A stretch of 30,502 nt of DNA from a virus: IMG/VR virus record IMGVR_UViG_3300001450_000040, positions 4,037 through 34,538 of that record; one strand, given 5' to 3'. Under the pieces are notes generated by a model, which did no database searches, was not told where the DNA came from, and was given only the letters and a program-made list of their open reading frames with translations. Positions 1 through 9,868 of the stretch are shown here, piece by piece. Each line of letters opens with the position of its first letter. Positions within the stretch are counted from its first letter, which is position 1. A program made the translations under genes and the position numbers.

Positions 1-3000
1 ACAAAGGAACTAATCAGTCCGTAGGTGCGACCTATGATGCCTCATTTACAGATGTTTCGATTGCAGGAGTTACCTATACAAATATACCGAATTCTTTTCA
101 AATAAACAAATTACAGGAGAACTATTCAACGGCAAATATAGGCTTTTCATCGGAAGTTGAAAATTCATTTGTAGGTAAGGTAAATATGTTCTTTAAAACG
201 GGAGCAACTAAAGTTCAAATAGGAGAAGTATTTTTATTTGTAGATACAGTAGCAGAAGATACAAGATTGCCCTTGATGTTAGAAACATTAGGACATACTT
301 TGAATACTAAAGATTTCTTGATATTTGATTCTACTAATGTAAACGAAGAAGATATTGATTTTGCAGTTGTCAACAAAAAAAGAAAAGAACTTTTATTAGA
401 ATTTCACAATATTTTTCCGTATCTTGGTTCATATAAAGCACTTATTAATGTAATTAAGTATTTCGGTTATGAATCAGTTACTATAAAAGAATATTGGAAA
501 AATGTAAAAGCTGATTCAGAAAATTTTGGTAAACTAAGACCGGTTGATATAGAAAGTGTGTTATTGAATTCTAATAATACAAAAGAACTTTCTGACTTGT
601 TTCCATCAAAGGTATATTCAAAGACTAATAAATTTGGTATGTACTATCAAATCACAGAAGAAACTGGAAAATACGATGAAGACGGTTTACCTATAACTAA
701 AGAATCTTTTGAATTTACAATTGACGAAATATTAGTTAAATTGTATGCACTTAAAGACAAGTTAAAAAAGTATTTCTTACCACTAAACAGTAGGATAATT
801 GATATTGTAGGTGAAGCGCTTTATTATACAAAAGTAGAAATAAATTATTGGAATTCAGTTAATAGGATTGATGATATAGATATAAACATAAATCCGACCT
901 TTGACGTATTTCCACGCAAACACGGATTCATAGAAGATTTGAGACCACTGCAATGGTTAGGTGTAAAAATAAGTCCTGACTTATTATTAGATGGGTCAGC
1001 AAATTTAAAAGTTCGAGAATTTACTCTTACGGATTCATTTTTTCGAAATAAACTAAAAATATTTGATAGTGTTTCTGGTGTAGGTTTCGAAATAATAGCT
1101 GACTATAAAAGTACAAACAAAACAAATGCATTGAAATTATATGAAGGTCTTATTAAATTAGGAGCACCTTTCGATGAATTTTACATAACGGTAGATGATA
1201 ATAAAATACTTTTTGTTGAAAAAGAAGATACTGGTGCTGTTTTAGAATCTTATGTAGAACAAGGGGCATATGCCTCATCAGTTCCTGTGCTTGGTTTCCA
1301 AGATTATCTAAACGGAGTTCAACCAATAAGTACTTATGCAAAAGCATATTTACAATTCTTTTTTGATAGAGATTTTAAATTGTCAGAATTAGACAACAAT
1401 GAAAATATTCCTGTTGGATATCCTATAATTTTAAAAAATACAAGTTTTGATATTAATTGGTCAGACGCAAATGTTACTTGGAATAGTGTAGATGAAAAAA
1501 GACAATACAACGATTTCAATTTTTCAAGTGCATCAGGATTCCCGAGTGGACCAACTGCATATAACAATGGCAATGACCCACTTAGTGGACTTTCTTGGGA
1601 TGATTTTGGCAATGCTAATTTCTACGAAATACAATGGTACATTTACAAAAAAGCAAATTCAGTTTCACCTTTTTGGTCAAGTACCGTAAAAGGGTCACTA
1701 TCTGATTTTAAAGAATGGGCCGTTAATTTACCACATCCAGGAGATTATACAGTTGAATTGACTTTATTTGATATGTACGGTTCTTATAGTAAAAATACTG
1801 AAATAAATCATATTACGGTTGAACAAAAGAATCCTAACTTTACGGCTTGGAAAATAAAAGATTTGAATTACATTAAATGGGATGATTTAGAAGACCTAAC
1901 TTGGGATGAAATGGGAAGTTCGTGGGATTTACCTTTCTTACCAAATACAAATACAGACGATGCTATTTTAGCATGGCATAGTATAGACAGGGTAGAATTT
2001 TATCAAAATCTTGTAAAACAAAATGCTATACTAAGAAGCGAAGGAGATATAAATTCAAAGACTTGGAAAAACATTGGAGATAATGTTACTTGGGATGATG
2101 TTGACCACTTATATTGGGATGATTTAAGTAGTACTTATACGAAATTCTATATCAAAGATTTGAATACAGGAGCTGCAGGAGCAACCGCAAATATTGTAGT
2201 AAAAGATAGTATAGGAAATACATTAGAAACTTTCGATGAAATTGTGTTGAATCTAACGGGAAATGCATATGTCGATTTAGTTCAACAATTAAGTTCTTTA
2301 GATGAAACTACCTATCCTATTTTATCAAGTTTTATTTATGAATATAGACCAATAGTGGACTACACCGTCGCAACTATTCATCAAATAATTGCAGTATCTA
2401 AAAAATTAGAAAAGCCAAAACGATATTTCTTTAGTAGTTATTATATCAACGATATATCAAATTACAACACACCAATGAATGGATTCGGTGCTGTTGGTGA
2501 TGCTGGTTCTAGTTTTGATATTTACGGATTTGACAATTATTTTAATGGTACAACAGTAGCAGACCAATCTATAACTATTGATAATATATCTTATACTATT
2601 CCATCGAGCATTCAAACACTATCAGCATTGGCTACGGATTTGAATACGAATTCTCCGTTTGGTGAATGGGGATTTAATATAGTACAATCTTATCAAGGGG
2701 TAGGAGTGGCAAACAACGATGAAAAAATATTAGCATTTAAGAAAATATTGTCAAGTGATGAAATTAATATTATTAAATACAATAAGGTTTACGGGACTAA
2801 ATATGCAAGAAGTATTACAACTAATGCAACTTGGAATAGTTTAGATGTTCTTTATTATCAACGAGATGTAAAGCCGTTTACTCAAATTTATTTTAATTAC
2901 GACATTTCGTGGATGCCTGGATATAAAAATCCTAAATGGAAAATAACGAAAGTTGGAACAGGAGAAGAAGTATTTACTTGGTTGAATAAATATATGGTAT

Positions 3001-3113
3001 ATCTATTTACAGACGAAGGAGAATATAACATTTCTTTAGAATTAGAAGATACAAATGGTAATATAAAAACAATAACTAAAAACGGATTGATTAGAGTAAA
3101 ATCATATAAATAA
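1..3113 (+). CDS. Large baseplate/tail structural protein, 5' end outside the window
   Basis: The reading frame is open from base 3 to the TAA at 3111-3113, with no stop before the first internal ATG at 186, so the gene almost certainly begins left of the window and that ATG is not its start. Around 240-500 the product has an LP..L..LG pattern, then a KR.LL segment, a GSYKALINVIKYFGY segment and EYW. This resembles tail protein I (P2 gpI-like) baseplate proteins, but only weakly. Bases 1623-1850 and 2930-3110 encode two Ig/PKD-like beta modules (HPGDYTVELTLFD and DEGEYNISLELEDTNGN). Between and before them are tryptophan repeats of the type TWDDVDHLYWDD. A second ITIDNISYTIPSS-type module near 2570 echoes the SIAGVTYTNIPNS segment at about 57-96. 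A virion, probably baseplate, role is inferred from these folds and the structural neighbours; the exact subunit is unknown. Confidence 0.75.
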   Translation, partial: KGTNQSVGATYDASFTDVSIAGVTYTNIPNSFQINKLQENYSTANIGFSSEVENSFVGKVNMFFKTGATKVQIGEVFLFVDTVAEDTRLPLMLETLGHTLNTKDFLIFDSTNVNEEDIDFAVVNKKRKELLLEFHNIFPYLGSYKALINVIKYFGYESVTIKEYWKNVKADSENFGKLRPVDIESVLLNSNNTKELSDLFPSKVYSKTNKFGMYYQITEETGKYDEDGLPITKESFEFTIDEILVKLYALKDKLKKYFLPLNSRIIDIVGEALYYTKVEINYWNSVNRIDDIDININPTFDVFPRKHGFIEDLRPLQWLGVKISPDLLLDGSANLKVREFTLTDSFFRNKLKIFDSVSGVGFEIIADYKSTNKTNALKLYEGLIKLGAPFDEFYITVDDNKILFVEKEDTGAVLESYVEQGAYASSVPVLGFQDYLNGVQPISTYAKAYLQFFFDRDFKLSELDNNENIPVGYPIILKNTSFDINWSDANVTWNSVDEKRQYNDFNFSSASGFPSGPTAYNNGNDPLSGLSWDDFGNANFYEIQWYIYKKANSVSPFWSSTVKGSLSDFKEWAVNLPHPGDYTVELTLFDMYGSYSKNTEINHITVEQKNPNFTAWKIKDLNYIKWDDLEDLTWDEMGSSWDLPFLPNTNTDDAILAWHSIDRVEFYQNLVKQNAILRSEGDINSKTWKNIGDNVTWDDVDHLYWDDLSSTYTKFYIKDLNTGAAGATANIVVKDSIGNTLETFDEIVLNLTGNAYVDLVQQLSSLDETTYPILSSFIYEYRPIVDYTVATIHQIIAVSKKLEKPKRYFFSSYYINDISNYNTPMNGFGAVGDAGSSFDIYGFDNYFNGTTVADQSITIDNISYTIPSSIQTLSALATDLNTNSPFGEWGFNIVQSYQGVGVANNDEKILAFKKILSSDEINIIKYNKVYGTKYARSITTNATWNSLDVLYYQRDVKPFTQIYFNYDISWMPGYKNPKWKITKVGTGEEVFTWLNKYMVYLFTDEGEYNISLELEDTNGNIKTITKNGLIRVKSYK
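3105..3112 (+). promoter_or_regulatory. Possible late promoter element TATAAATA
   Basis: This is an exact match to the T4 late-promoter core. It overlaps the stop codon of the upstream gene and lies 19 bp before the ATG at 3132, the same spacing as the other late-promoter-like motifs here. TATAAATA also occurs by chance inside genes of this AT-rich genome, so the call rests on position. Confidence 0.4.
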
Positions 3114-3131
3114 AAATTAAAAACAAAAAAG

Positions 3132-3662
3132 ATGGCTATAACTATTACAACATTACAAGGTACAAGTTCATTATCAGCAGACAGAATAACTCTGAATGAT
3201 AACTTTAAGATAAATACAGATGCTATTAATAATATTTTAGGTGTTGTTGATACAACAACAGGAACAATTGACAATACCGGAGTTGGTACAAACAATGTTA
3301 TTAAAACCGAAGGTCTTACTACTTCAGGAACGGCCAATAATGGAATTGAGGTTCAAACTGGAAATATAAATATTACATCAGGAAGTTTTAGAGCAACAAC
3401 AAATGGTTCTTTTTTAGAATTAGGTGCTGATGGTTCTAAAATTATTGATACTGTTGTTACCGTTAGTAGTGTAAATAAACACATTCTTGGTACAACTGGA
3501 TTTGTAGGGACTCAAATTTCAGAAATGACAACTGCAGAAATTACTGCAATAACAAGTTTATTAACAACAACTAGTCCAAAAATACTTACTTTCGATTCAA
3601 CACTTAAAAAATTGAAGTTCTGGAATGGTACTGCTTTTGAAACTATTACAAGTGTTGTTTAG
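3132..3662 (+). CDS. Small virion protein, fibre- or baseplate-associated (unknown)
   Basis: The 176-aa product is rich in Thr, Ser, Asn and Ile and looks like an extended beta-structured virion protein. Its N-terminus contains ITLNDNFKINTDAIN, similar to the LTEKVNFNFDQLI segment at the N-terminus of the large fibre protein beginning at 14762. NDNF-type motifs are common at the base of phage fibre proteins, so I infer an attachment or fibre-like role. The C-terminus (LKKLKFWNGTAFETIT) resembles the short beta-hairpin that ends many phage fibre or head-decoration proteins. It starts 18 bases after the upstream stop with no Shine-Dalgarno sequence, only an A-rich leader. No catalytic motif, signal peptide or membrane segment is visible. 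The function is a guess. Confidence 0.65.
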   Translation: MAITITTLQGTSSLSADRITLNDNFKINTDAINNILGVVDTTTGTIDNTGVGTNNVIKTEGLTTSGTANNGIEVQTGNINITSGSFRATTNGSFLELGADGSKIIDTVVTVSSVNKHILGTTGFVGTQISEMTTAEITAITSLLTTTSPKILTFDSTLKKLKFWNGTAFETITSVV

Positions 3663-3750
3663 AATGATTATAAATAACGACCTATTTTTAAAATAACTTG
3701 CAATTGTCGAATATTATTAGTATATTGTGTATATATAATAAAGTTTTAAA

Positions 3751-3760
3751 ATATTAAATA
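3751..3760 (+). promoter_or_regulatory. Putative late promoter element ATATTAAATA
   Basis: The same ten bases occur at 6333-6342, and the last seven (TTAAATA) are shared with the TGATTAAATA copies. It ends 19 bp before the ATG at 3780 in a non-coding stretch. A TATAAATA at 3669-3676, just after the previous stop, could be a second start site for the same gene. Confidence 0.5.
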
Positions 3761-3779
3761 TAGAAAATAAAAAATAAAA

Positions 3780-4103
3780 ATGAAAAACTTAGAACAATTT
3801 GAAAACCTTAATGAAAATAAAGAATCTGTTAACGAAGATTTTTCAGTAGATATAGGTGGTGGTGTTGATACATCAAATCCATTTTACGATGAATCTGGTA
3901 GACAGTATTCAGAAAAATTATCTCCTAAAGCAATGAAAGCACTAAAAGGAACTGAATTAGGTAGAGCAATTCTTGCTTTTGAAGATATAGTAGATGAATA
4001 TATGGATTGGAAACAATCAGCTCCAGGTGGAGAAGAAGATGATTATTTAGATGTAAGAATAAAAGGATTAAAAGATTCAATCAAATATCTTAATAGCATT
4101 TAA
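3780..4103 (+). CDS. Small acidic protein with capsid-targeting-like N-terminus; candidate head-internal protein
   Basis: The product is 107 aa. It opens with MKNLEQFENLNE, close in pattern to the ~10-residue capsid-targeting peptides of T4 internal proteins (MKTYQEFIAE type), which the prohead protease gp21 removes after (L/I)-x-E. Here LNE at residues 10-12 would fit that cleavage rule. The rest is mostly helical and acidic (EDIVDEYMDWK, GGEEDDYLDVR), with no recognised domain. It stands alone between two structural genes, has its own putative late promoter, and is followed by an intrinsic terminator, so it is probably a single-gene late transcript. The comparison with T4 internal proteins is established knowledge; packaging of this protein is inference. 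It could instead be a scaffold or decoration component. Confidence 0.6.
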   Translation: MKNLEQFENLNENKESVNEDFSVDIGGGVDTSNPFYDESGRQYSEKLSPKAMKALKGTELGRAILAFEDIVDEYMDWKQSAPGGEEDDYLDVRIKGLKDSIKYLNSI

Positions 4104-4175
4104 GTAAAGCTATTTTTTACATTAATGATACTTTTTGTAAAATATAGTTTACAAAAACAACTAATTTTAAATTTT

Positions 4176-4204
4176 AAAACCTACTACAATTAGTAGGTTT
4201 TTTT
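4176..4204 (+). terminator. Intrinsic terminator
   Basis: A perfect 11-bp stem (AAAACCTACTA / TAGTAGGTTTT) with loop CAAT is followed by a run of T. It lies 72 bases after the stop of the 107-aa gene and 3 bases before a late-promoter-like motif. The stem is nearly identical to the terminator at 9869-9896. Confidence 0.85.
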
Positions 4205-4207
4205 CTT

Positions 4208-4217
4208 TGATTAAATA
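4208..4217 (+). promoter_or_regulatory. Putative late promoter element TGATTAAATA
   Basis: This is an exact copy of the motif at 9899, 14709 and 22403. It ends 22 bp before the ATG at 4240 and directly follows the terminator, as expected for a new transcription unit. Confidence 0.6.
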
Positions 4218-4239
4218 AATAAAACTAATATAAAATAAT

Positions 4240-6333
4240 ATGGCTACACCACTATTAAGACCTTTACGCACACAAGGTGGAACAATTTATGTTTTTAACA
4301 GTGCAGCAAATGATATTGCAAAAACTTTTAGTGATGACAATGTTAGATTTACATTTAGTAAATTTGCGGCTTTAGATTTACCTAAAGTTAATCAACCAAG
4401 TAGTAATTCTAATAACATAGTTTGGCAAGCATTAGGAAATAGAGCAAACACTACAACATCAACAACTTGGAGTAGTAATTCTGTTATTACGGATTTACTC
4501 GGTTCAAATCAACAACAAAATACTTATATAGCAAATAGTTTTCAAAATTACGTTTTGAATTGGGAAAACTTAGTTCTCAATAAAACTAATTCAGATGGTA
4601 ATTTATACAATACAAGTACTAATCAAACCGTAACCGAAAGGATATTTTGGAAATGGTTATCCGATTTAGGTGCAATAAGATTTGATGATGCTACTTTAAA
4701 TGTAGATTCAAATGTTCCTAGTATGTACATAGAAGAACCAGAAAACCTTTCTGATTCCAGTAAAGATACGTATAATAGAGTAGTAAAATATTTAGGTGAT
4801 ATTGACTTAATCAACAATGTCAACAGAGGAGGAGAAGCATATACACAAGTTTACTTACATATGCCATCAGAACACGGAAACACACCTACGGTTTTGTTCA
4901 ATACACTCTCTGATAATAATTACAATCCTTCTTTGAAATGGACAGGGACAGGAGAAGATATTGAAGGTAGGACTGCAGCTGCAGACCCGAGAATGTCAAT
5001 CAAAGCATATTATGCTAATGATACTTCCGGTCAGAATTATTATACAACAGAAAATACATTTGGTGCGATATCTAATAAAGAAGTAAGGGTTGCATCCGAT
5101 TTAGGTTTTAGTAATAGATTCAATGTAAAATTGTCTAATATGGATGGTGCTGTCATTGATTGGGATAGTGCAAAATATACTAAAGTAACAAACAATGCTA
5201 ATGTAAATTCTATTTCAGAATTGAATTCAACGGCAGAAGCCGAAAACTTTTCTTTCAATACCGTATTACTTTATTATGATGTATTCAACGTATCAGACGG
5301 TTCGTTAGTAAAAAGAAATCTTTATGGGGTTTTATTTATTGATGACTTTGAACAAACTATAAGTGCAGGTTCAGATTTAAAATCATTTTCTAAATTTAAA
5401 CCTAATGCAATAACTAAATTAAATGGTAATGCATATTCATTAAAAACAAACATAAAATTTGATACAAGTGCCGATAACGTAGGTGTTGAAAGAAGTATAA
5501 ATGAGTTTTCGACATTTTCAATGGATTTGTTTTCGGATGCAATGGTTCAATTACAGGATGCAACAGAAAATTTTGTTACACAAGAACTTTCAATACTAGG
5601 TTTAAATACCAAAGTAGATAATTTAGAAAAGTTTTATTTCAATCAAGCAACTATTGATGAATTGAATGCAAAAATTAGTACATTACAAACTTCTGTACAA
5701 AATGCATTGATTGCCTTAGAAAGTCCTACTACTATAATAGAATTAATTAGAAATAATAGTACAAGACTAAACAAACTTGCAGCCGGAGAATTGTCAAGTG
5801 ATTTATCTTATGATTTAAGTCCTTTCGTACAAGGGGCTGGTTTGAAATTAGACAAGTCTGTTCCCGGAAAGGTAATAGCTAGTAATATAGTTCAAAAATA
5901 TAATTTTTTCCCTATATGTTTTAATAATTCGACAAATTTGAATTATAATGCTAATAATGGAACAGTTCCAAACGTAGGAACAAACCCGGTTAATAACAAT
6001 ATTATTAATTTAGGTCAATTTACAAATTACTTTAAAAACTATTCGACTGAAAAATTAAACATAGATAACGATGTCATTATAAATATAGATGATAGTATTG
6101 AAAAGTTTAAAACCGGACAAGTTTTTAGAATTGTTTTCGATACTAATTTTTCACTAGCGGACACTAGAAATCTTTACATATATACCGATGGTGAAAATAA
6201 AAGACAATTAGGTGCATACAAATGGTTAATTGCTAAATTAAATAATGTCAATTTATCCGGAACAAAACCTATAATTGAAATAATTTGTACAAACGCCAAT
6301 ACGTATTCATTTACGATTGATGTTTTAAGATAA
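4240..6333 (+). CDS. Tail/baseplate structural protein with central coiled coil (unknown)
   Basis: The 697-aa product starts MATPLLRPLRTQGGTIY and is rich in Asn, Ser and Thr. The first ~420 residues look globular and beta-rich. Residues ~430-520 form a probable coiled coil (DAMVQLQDATENFVTQELS, TKVDNLEKF, ELNAKISTLQTSVQNALIAL). The last ~170 residues are beta-rich again and end in SFTIDVLR. This globular-coil-globular arrangement is typical of trimeric baseplate or fibre-connector proteins such as the T4 wedge and whisker proteins, but I see no specific homologue. It is preceded by a terminator and a late-promoter-like motif and followed by the 1158-aa structural gene after 33 bases. There is no Shine-Dalgarno sequence. 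The assignment to the tail rests on composition and neighbourhood. Confidence 0.7.
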   Translation: MATPLLRPLRTQGGTIYVFNSAANDIAKTFSDDNVRFTFSKFAALDLPKVNQPSSNSNNIVWQALGNRANTTTSTTWSSNSVITDLLGSNQQQNTYIANSFQNYVLNWENLVLNKTNSDGNLYNTSTNQTVTERIFWKWLSDLGAIRFDDATLNVDSNVPSMYIEEPENLSDSSKDTYNRVVKYLGDIDLINNVNRGGEAYTQVYLHMPSEHGNTPTVLFNTLSDNNYNPSLKWTGTGEDIEGRTAAADPRMSIKAYYANDTSGQNYYTTENTFGAISNKEVRVASDLGFSNRFNVKLSNMDGAVIDWDSAKYTKVTNNANVNSISELNSTAEAENFSFNTVLLYYDVFNVSDGSLVKRNLYGVLFIDDFEQTISAGSDLKSFSKFKPNAITKLNGNAYSLKTNIKFDTSADNVGVERSINEFSTFSMDLFSDAMVQLQDATENFVTQELSILGLNTKVDNLEKFYFNQATIDELNAKISTLQTSVQNALIALESPTTIIELIRNNSTRLNKLAAGELSSDLSYDLSPFVQGAGLKLDKSVPGKVIASNIVQKYNFFPICFNNSTNLNYNANNGTVPNVGTNPVNNNIINLGQFTNYFKNYSTEKLNIDNDVIINIDDSIEKFKTGQVFRIVFDTNFSLADTRNLYIYTDGENKRQLGAYKWLIAKLNNVNLSGTKPIIEIICTNANTYSFTIDVLR

Positions 6334-6342
6334 TATTAAATA
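6333..6342 (+). promoter_or_regulatory. Putative late promoter element ATATTAAATA
   Basis: It is identical to 3751-3760. It begins on the last base of the upstream stop codon and ends 24 bp before the ATG at 6367. Confidence 0.5.
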
Positions 6343-6366
6343 AATAAAGAAAATACAATAAACGAT

Positions 6367-9300
6367 ATGTCAGACGTAAAGAATAGTTTAAGTTCAATTG
6401 TGGACAATCTTATAAAACTACAAAGAAATAATACTGAAATTTTAACAAAACTTTCATCAGTTGTTAATAGTGATTCAGATGTAGTAACATTAACTTTAGA
6501 AGATATTGCAAATGACAATATCAAAACAGTAACTATTCCAAGTTTCGGTGCCCTTAAAAAAGATATCGAAAGACTTGATGAAAACATAACTCAAATATCA
6601 GCATTGAATAATAAAGATGCTAGTGTTCAATTACCAGACGGTACTTTTAGAACTATTGTAAAATCTACACTAAAGAAAAGTGCTGAAGATATTACAAGCG
6701 TTCAAATACCTACTGGTTTTCAATCTAAAAGTAATTGGTTTTTCGAATCTTTCTTGAATCCTCTATTGTATGTTGGATTGAATTTTCCAGCACAATTGAA
6801 CCCTGATACAACAAAGGTTAAGATGCAAAAGTTTATTTTGAACCTAGATTCAGATGCAAAATTAAATATTTTCAATTCGCAAATTAAAAATAATCCTGAC
6901 TTAACGTATTCTAACTTTTTAGACATTATCAATTCAAATGGCATTTTATACACTATTGACGATGACATATTAGATTTACCACCAGTAGAACCTAGATTTT
7001 TTGGTAACTTTTCTGTACTAAGAGTATTCGAATCAACAGAAAATATCGTAGTTGATGGTGTCGATTCTACAAAGAAAACACAAAAATTTCAATTAGACAA
7101 ATTAACATATAACGATAAAAATTCTAGTACATTAGAAACTCAACAATTAAAGATAGGTGATTCTTTATTAGTTAATAAGAACGATAAAAGTACAAGATAT
7201 AAAGTTACTGGAATTGATTTTGAAACATTTACTATTTCTGTTATTTTGGCAGAAGGTTACGATTCAGTTAATATAGGAGCTGATAATTTATCTTTTTATC
7301 CTGTTGAGGCAATATCACCAGAAATTAGAGTTGGTATTGGATTCAATGAATATCTTTCGGTATTTTTAAAACCTATAAATCCAGATTCAAATAGACCAGC
7401 TGATAACTATTCTCCCGGGATTAGTTTCTATTCTAATGAATTGACAATAAAAGACACGGATAGCATAATTAAAACATTAGATACATATTACCAAGAAAAG
7501 GTAGTTGATTTTGGAGCTGTTTTATTTTCTATGACACAGGAAAATATTCCACCAGTTTCAAAAGCAATTGTTCCTAATGTTCCTGAGGCTGTAGCAAACG
7601 ATTTTAAAGTTGTTCAAATAAACAAACACGCAACGGATGGACAATCTAACGAAGATATCAAATCACTTAATAAAGAAAAGTTATCACTAAAAAGTGAACT
7701 AGGAGATTTAGATAAGGCGATTTCTACTAAAAGACAATCAATTTCTACTAAGAACTATAAATCAGATATTCAAAGAGATTCTGATGCCAATCAATTAAAA
7801 ACATTAATAGAAAAAAGAGCCGCAACCGAATCACTTTACAATTCAGTTGTTTCAGATATTCTAACTAAAGCAGAAGATAAAACAACATCAACCGCCAATG
7901 CAAAATATAGAGTTAGAGGTTTTTGGCCTTTACCTACAAATAGGATTGCATCGGATGGTTCAGAACAAAGTGTAATTCAATTTAAGATTGAATATAGATA
8001 TCTTACTAAAGGAGGGGCTGCAAATAATTTACAAGAATTTGACTTTACGGATGCAGACGGAAATACACAAAAAGGTGTTTATTCTAATTGGGTTTGCATG
8101 AAGTCTTCTTTAAGAGAAAGATTCTTTGATATAAATACTGGTAGGTATTATTGGAAAGAACAAAGTACAGAAAACGGAGAACAAGTTAATATAAATCAAC
8201 TTGACATTCCAATTAGACCAAACGAAACAGTTGAAATAAGAATAAAATCACTTTCGGAGGCTGGATATCCAGCTAATCCTATTGAATCTGAATTTTGTAA
8301 TATAGTTTCTATTGAATTTCCGGACGATTTAGGTATTTCAAAGGACATTTTATCAATTATTGATGAAACTAACAACGAAAAAGTAAAGGTTAGATTAAAC
8401 GAAGATTTAACTGAAAGAGGTGTATATACGCATATTGATGACCAATTCGTTCAAAATAGCATAACTTGGAAACATCAATCGGCAAATATTGCTTCTGGTT
8501 TTCTTTCTGAAGAAAGAAACATAATTAGTTTATTAGATTATCTAAAAAGTTTAGAAGATAAGATTTCATCTTTAGAAGCTCAAATAAATAAGACCGTTGG
8601 TATTTTACTTGTAAAAGTAGAAGACGAAGCTGGTAATCAAAAAATTATCCAAAATAATACTAGCACTTCAATTTTTGCTGGGAACTATAAAGATGAAGTT
8701 TCGTCTTTAGATGAACCTAAAGGAACTATAATAACTAAAAACTATTTTATTAGAATAGAAAATGAAGCTGCAACCCCTATTCAATTGTCGGCTGCACTAG
8801 TAGACAATAATGCATCAAATGATGATTTCGGTAGTAAGTTTGAAAGACCCACATCACAATATCGGAATCCGAGTTTAGGATTAAGTAATCCTTCAATAGA
8901 TGATTTGACTGCAACAGATAAATTGGCACAAAATTTACCTTATCAAAGTGCTCAAGTAAAAGGACAATTTATATATTCTAGAAATCAAGATATTACTGCG
9001 GTAAAAACTCTTTATAAGACTAATGGTTCGTTAACCAATGATTTTTACACATTCGATACTGCCTTAGTTACTGGAGCTGGAAATTATAAAACAGACAATA
9101 AGTTTTTTATATGGGATGGTACACTACCGACAGTTAGTGATATACAAGGGGAAGAGGTTGATGGTTTTACTTTCGCATCAAACCAAGTTTATGTTCATTG
9201 TCAGCATCCTGATTTATCCAATATCCCTTTTACTATAAGTCCAAGTGGGACATATCAAACAGTTGACGATTGGATATTTAAAAATGCAACAGTTTCAAGA

Positions 9301-9843
9301 AATGCTAACGAAAAAGTTGGTGACACAACAACAGCAACATCCTTTTTTGCACAAACTGAATATGCTAGAGGAACACTAGGTTCATATTCTGACATTACTA
9401 ACAAAATATCTTTTCAAGAAAATGATAAATATTTATTAGGTAAACGTTCTTGTGGAAGTTATTTATATCTAAGTCCTTTAAATTATGATGACATCAGAGT
9501 TGATGGGAATGATAAAAAAAGTAAAAAAGAATTACCTACTGGTTCTTCAAGTGCTGTTGTTTTACAAGTTGTATATCAATATAGAATGACTGATTATTTT
9601 GGACCTGGTAAGTTAGGTATAGGTAAAATATCAGGTGAAGATGGAGTTACTCAATTACAATATACAAAAATTTTAGGATTGGATATATATTATGATGAAA
9701 GTAAATTTTCTTTTGACCTTGAAGTAACATCAAGATATAAATCTAATTCTATTGGTACATCAGACGTACCAAGTTCATCGTTTCAAAATACTATAAATCA
9801 AACTACTAATAGTGTAAGTCAAATTACACCTACTATTTCGTAG
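6367..9843 (+). CDS. Large baseplate wedge-like structural protein with coiled coils and an FN3-like domain
   Basis: The product is 1158 aa. The N-terminal ~80 residues are a heptad-type coiled coil (SLSSIVDNLIKLQRNN, LKKDIERLDENITQIS). A second helical segment lies at ~430-500 (SLNKEKLSLKSELGDLDKAI) and a third at ~720-745 (LLDYLKSLEDKISSLEAQI). Residues ~515-655 contain a beta domain with fibronectin-III character (VIQFKIEYRYLT, then VEIRIKSLSEAGYPANPIES). The C-terminal third is beta-rich and ends in a Ser/Thr/Asn-rich tail. Size and mix of coiled coils with beta domains are as expected for a baseplate wedge component of a myovirus. A precise T4 counterpart (gp7 or gp10, for example) cannot be assigned by eye. 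It lies in an uninterrupted run of plus-strand tail genes and is followed by an intrinsic terminator at 9869. Confidence 0.7.
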   Translation: MSDVKNSLSSIVDNLIKLQRNNTEILTKLSSVVNSDSDVVTLTLEDIANDNIKTVTIPSFGALKKDIERLDENITQISALNNKDASVQLPDGTFRTIVKSTLKKSAEDITSVQIPTGFQSKSNWFFESFLNPLLYVGLNFPAQLNPDTTKVKMQKFILNLDSDAKLNIFNSQIKNNPDLTYSNFLDIINSNGILYTIDDDILDLPPVEPRFFGNFSVLRVFESTENIVVDGVDSTKKTQKFQLDKLTYNDKNSSTLETQQLKIGDSLLVNKNDKSTRYKVTGIDFETFTISVILAEGYDSVNIGADNLSFYPVEAISPEIRVGIGFNEYLSVFLKPINPDSNRPADNYSPGISFYSNELTIKDTDSIIKTLDTYYQEKVVDFGAVLFSMTQENIPPVSKAIVPNVPEAVANDFKVVQINKHATDGQSNEDIKSLNKEKLSLKSELGDLDKAISTKRQSISTKNYKSDIQRDSDANQLKTLIEKRAATESLYNSVVSDILTKAEDKTTSTANAKYRVRGFWPLPTNRIASDGSEQSVIQFKIEYRYLTKGGAANNLQEFDFTDADGNTQKGVYSNWVCMKSSLRERFFDINTGRYYWKEQSTENGEQVNINQLDIPIRPNETVEIRIKSLSEAGYPANPIESEFCNIVSIEFPDDLGISKDILSIIDETNNEKVKVRLNEDLTERGVYTHIDDQFVQNSITWKHQSANIASGFLSEERNIISLLDYLKSLEDKISSLEAQINKTVGILLVKVEDEAGNQKIIQNNTSTSIFAGNYKDEVSSLDEPKGTIITKNYFIRIENEAATPIQLSAALVDNNASNDDFGSKFERPTSQYRNPSLGLSNPSIDDLTATDKLAQNLPYQSAQVKGQFIYSRNQDITAVKTLYKTNGSLTNDFYTFDTALVTGAGNYKTDNKFFIWDGTLPTVSDIQGEEVDGFTFASNQVYVHCQHPDLSNIPFTISPSGTYQTVDDWIFKNATVSRNANEKVGDTTTATSFFAQTEYARGTLGSYSDITNKISFQENDKYLLGKRSCGSYLYLSPLNYDDIRVDGNDKKSKKELPTGSSSAVVLQVVYQYRMTDYFGPGKLGIGKISGEDGVTQLQYTKILGLDIYYDESKFSFDLEVTSRYKSNSIGTSDVPSSSFQNTINQTTNSVSQITPTIS

Positions 9844-9868
9844 ATGTACTTTACTAAAATTATTTTAG

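Noticed and set aside
2897-3337. 146-aa minus-strand open frame across the first gene boundary
   Set aside because: It lies opposite two well-supported plus-strand genes and has a low-complexity hydrophobic translation typical of antisense AT-rich frames.
8120-8140. TATAAATA inside the 1158-aa gene
   Set aside because: This T4-late-promoter core arises by chance in AT-rich coding DNA; there is no gene start nearby.
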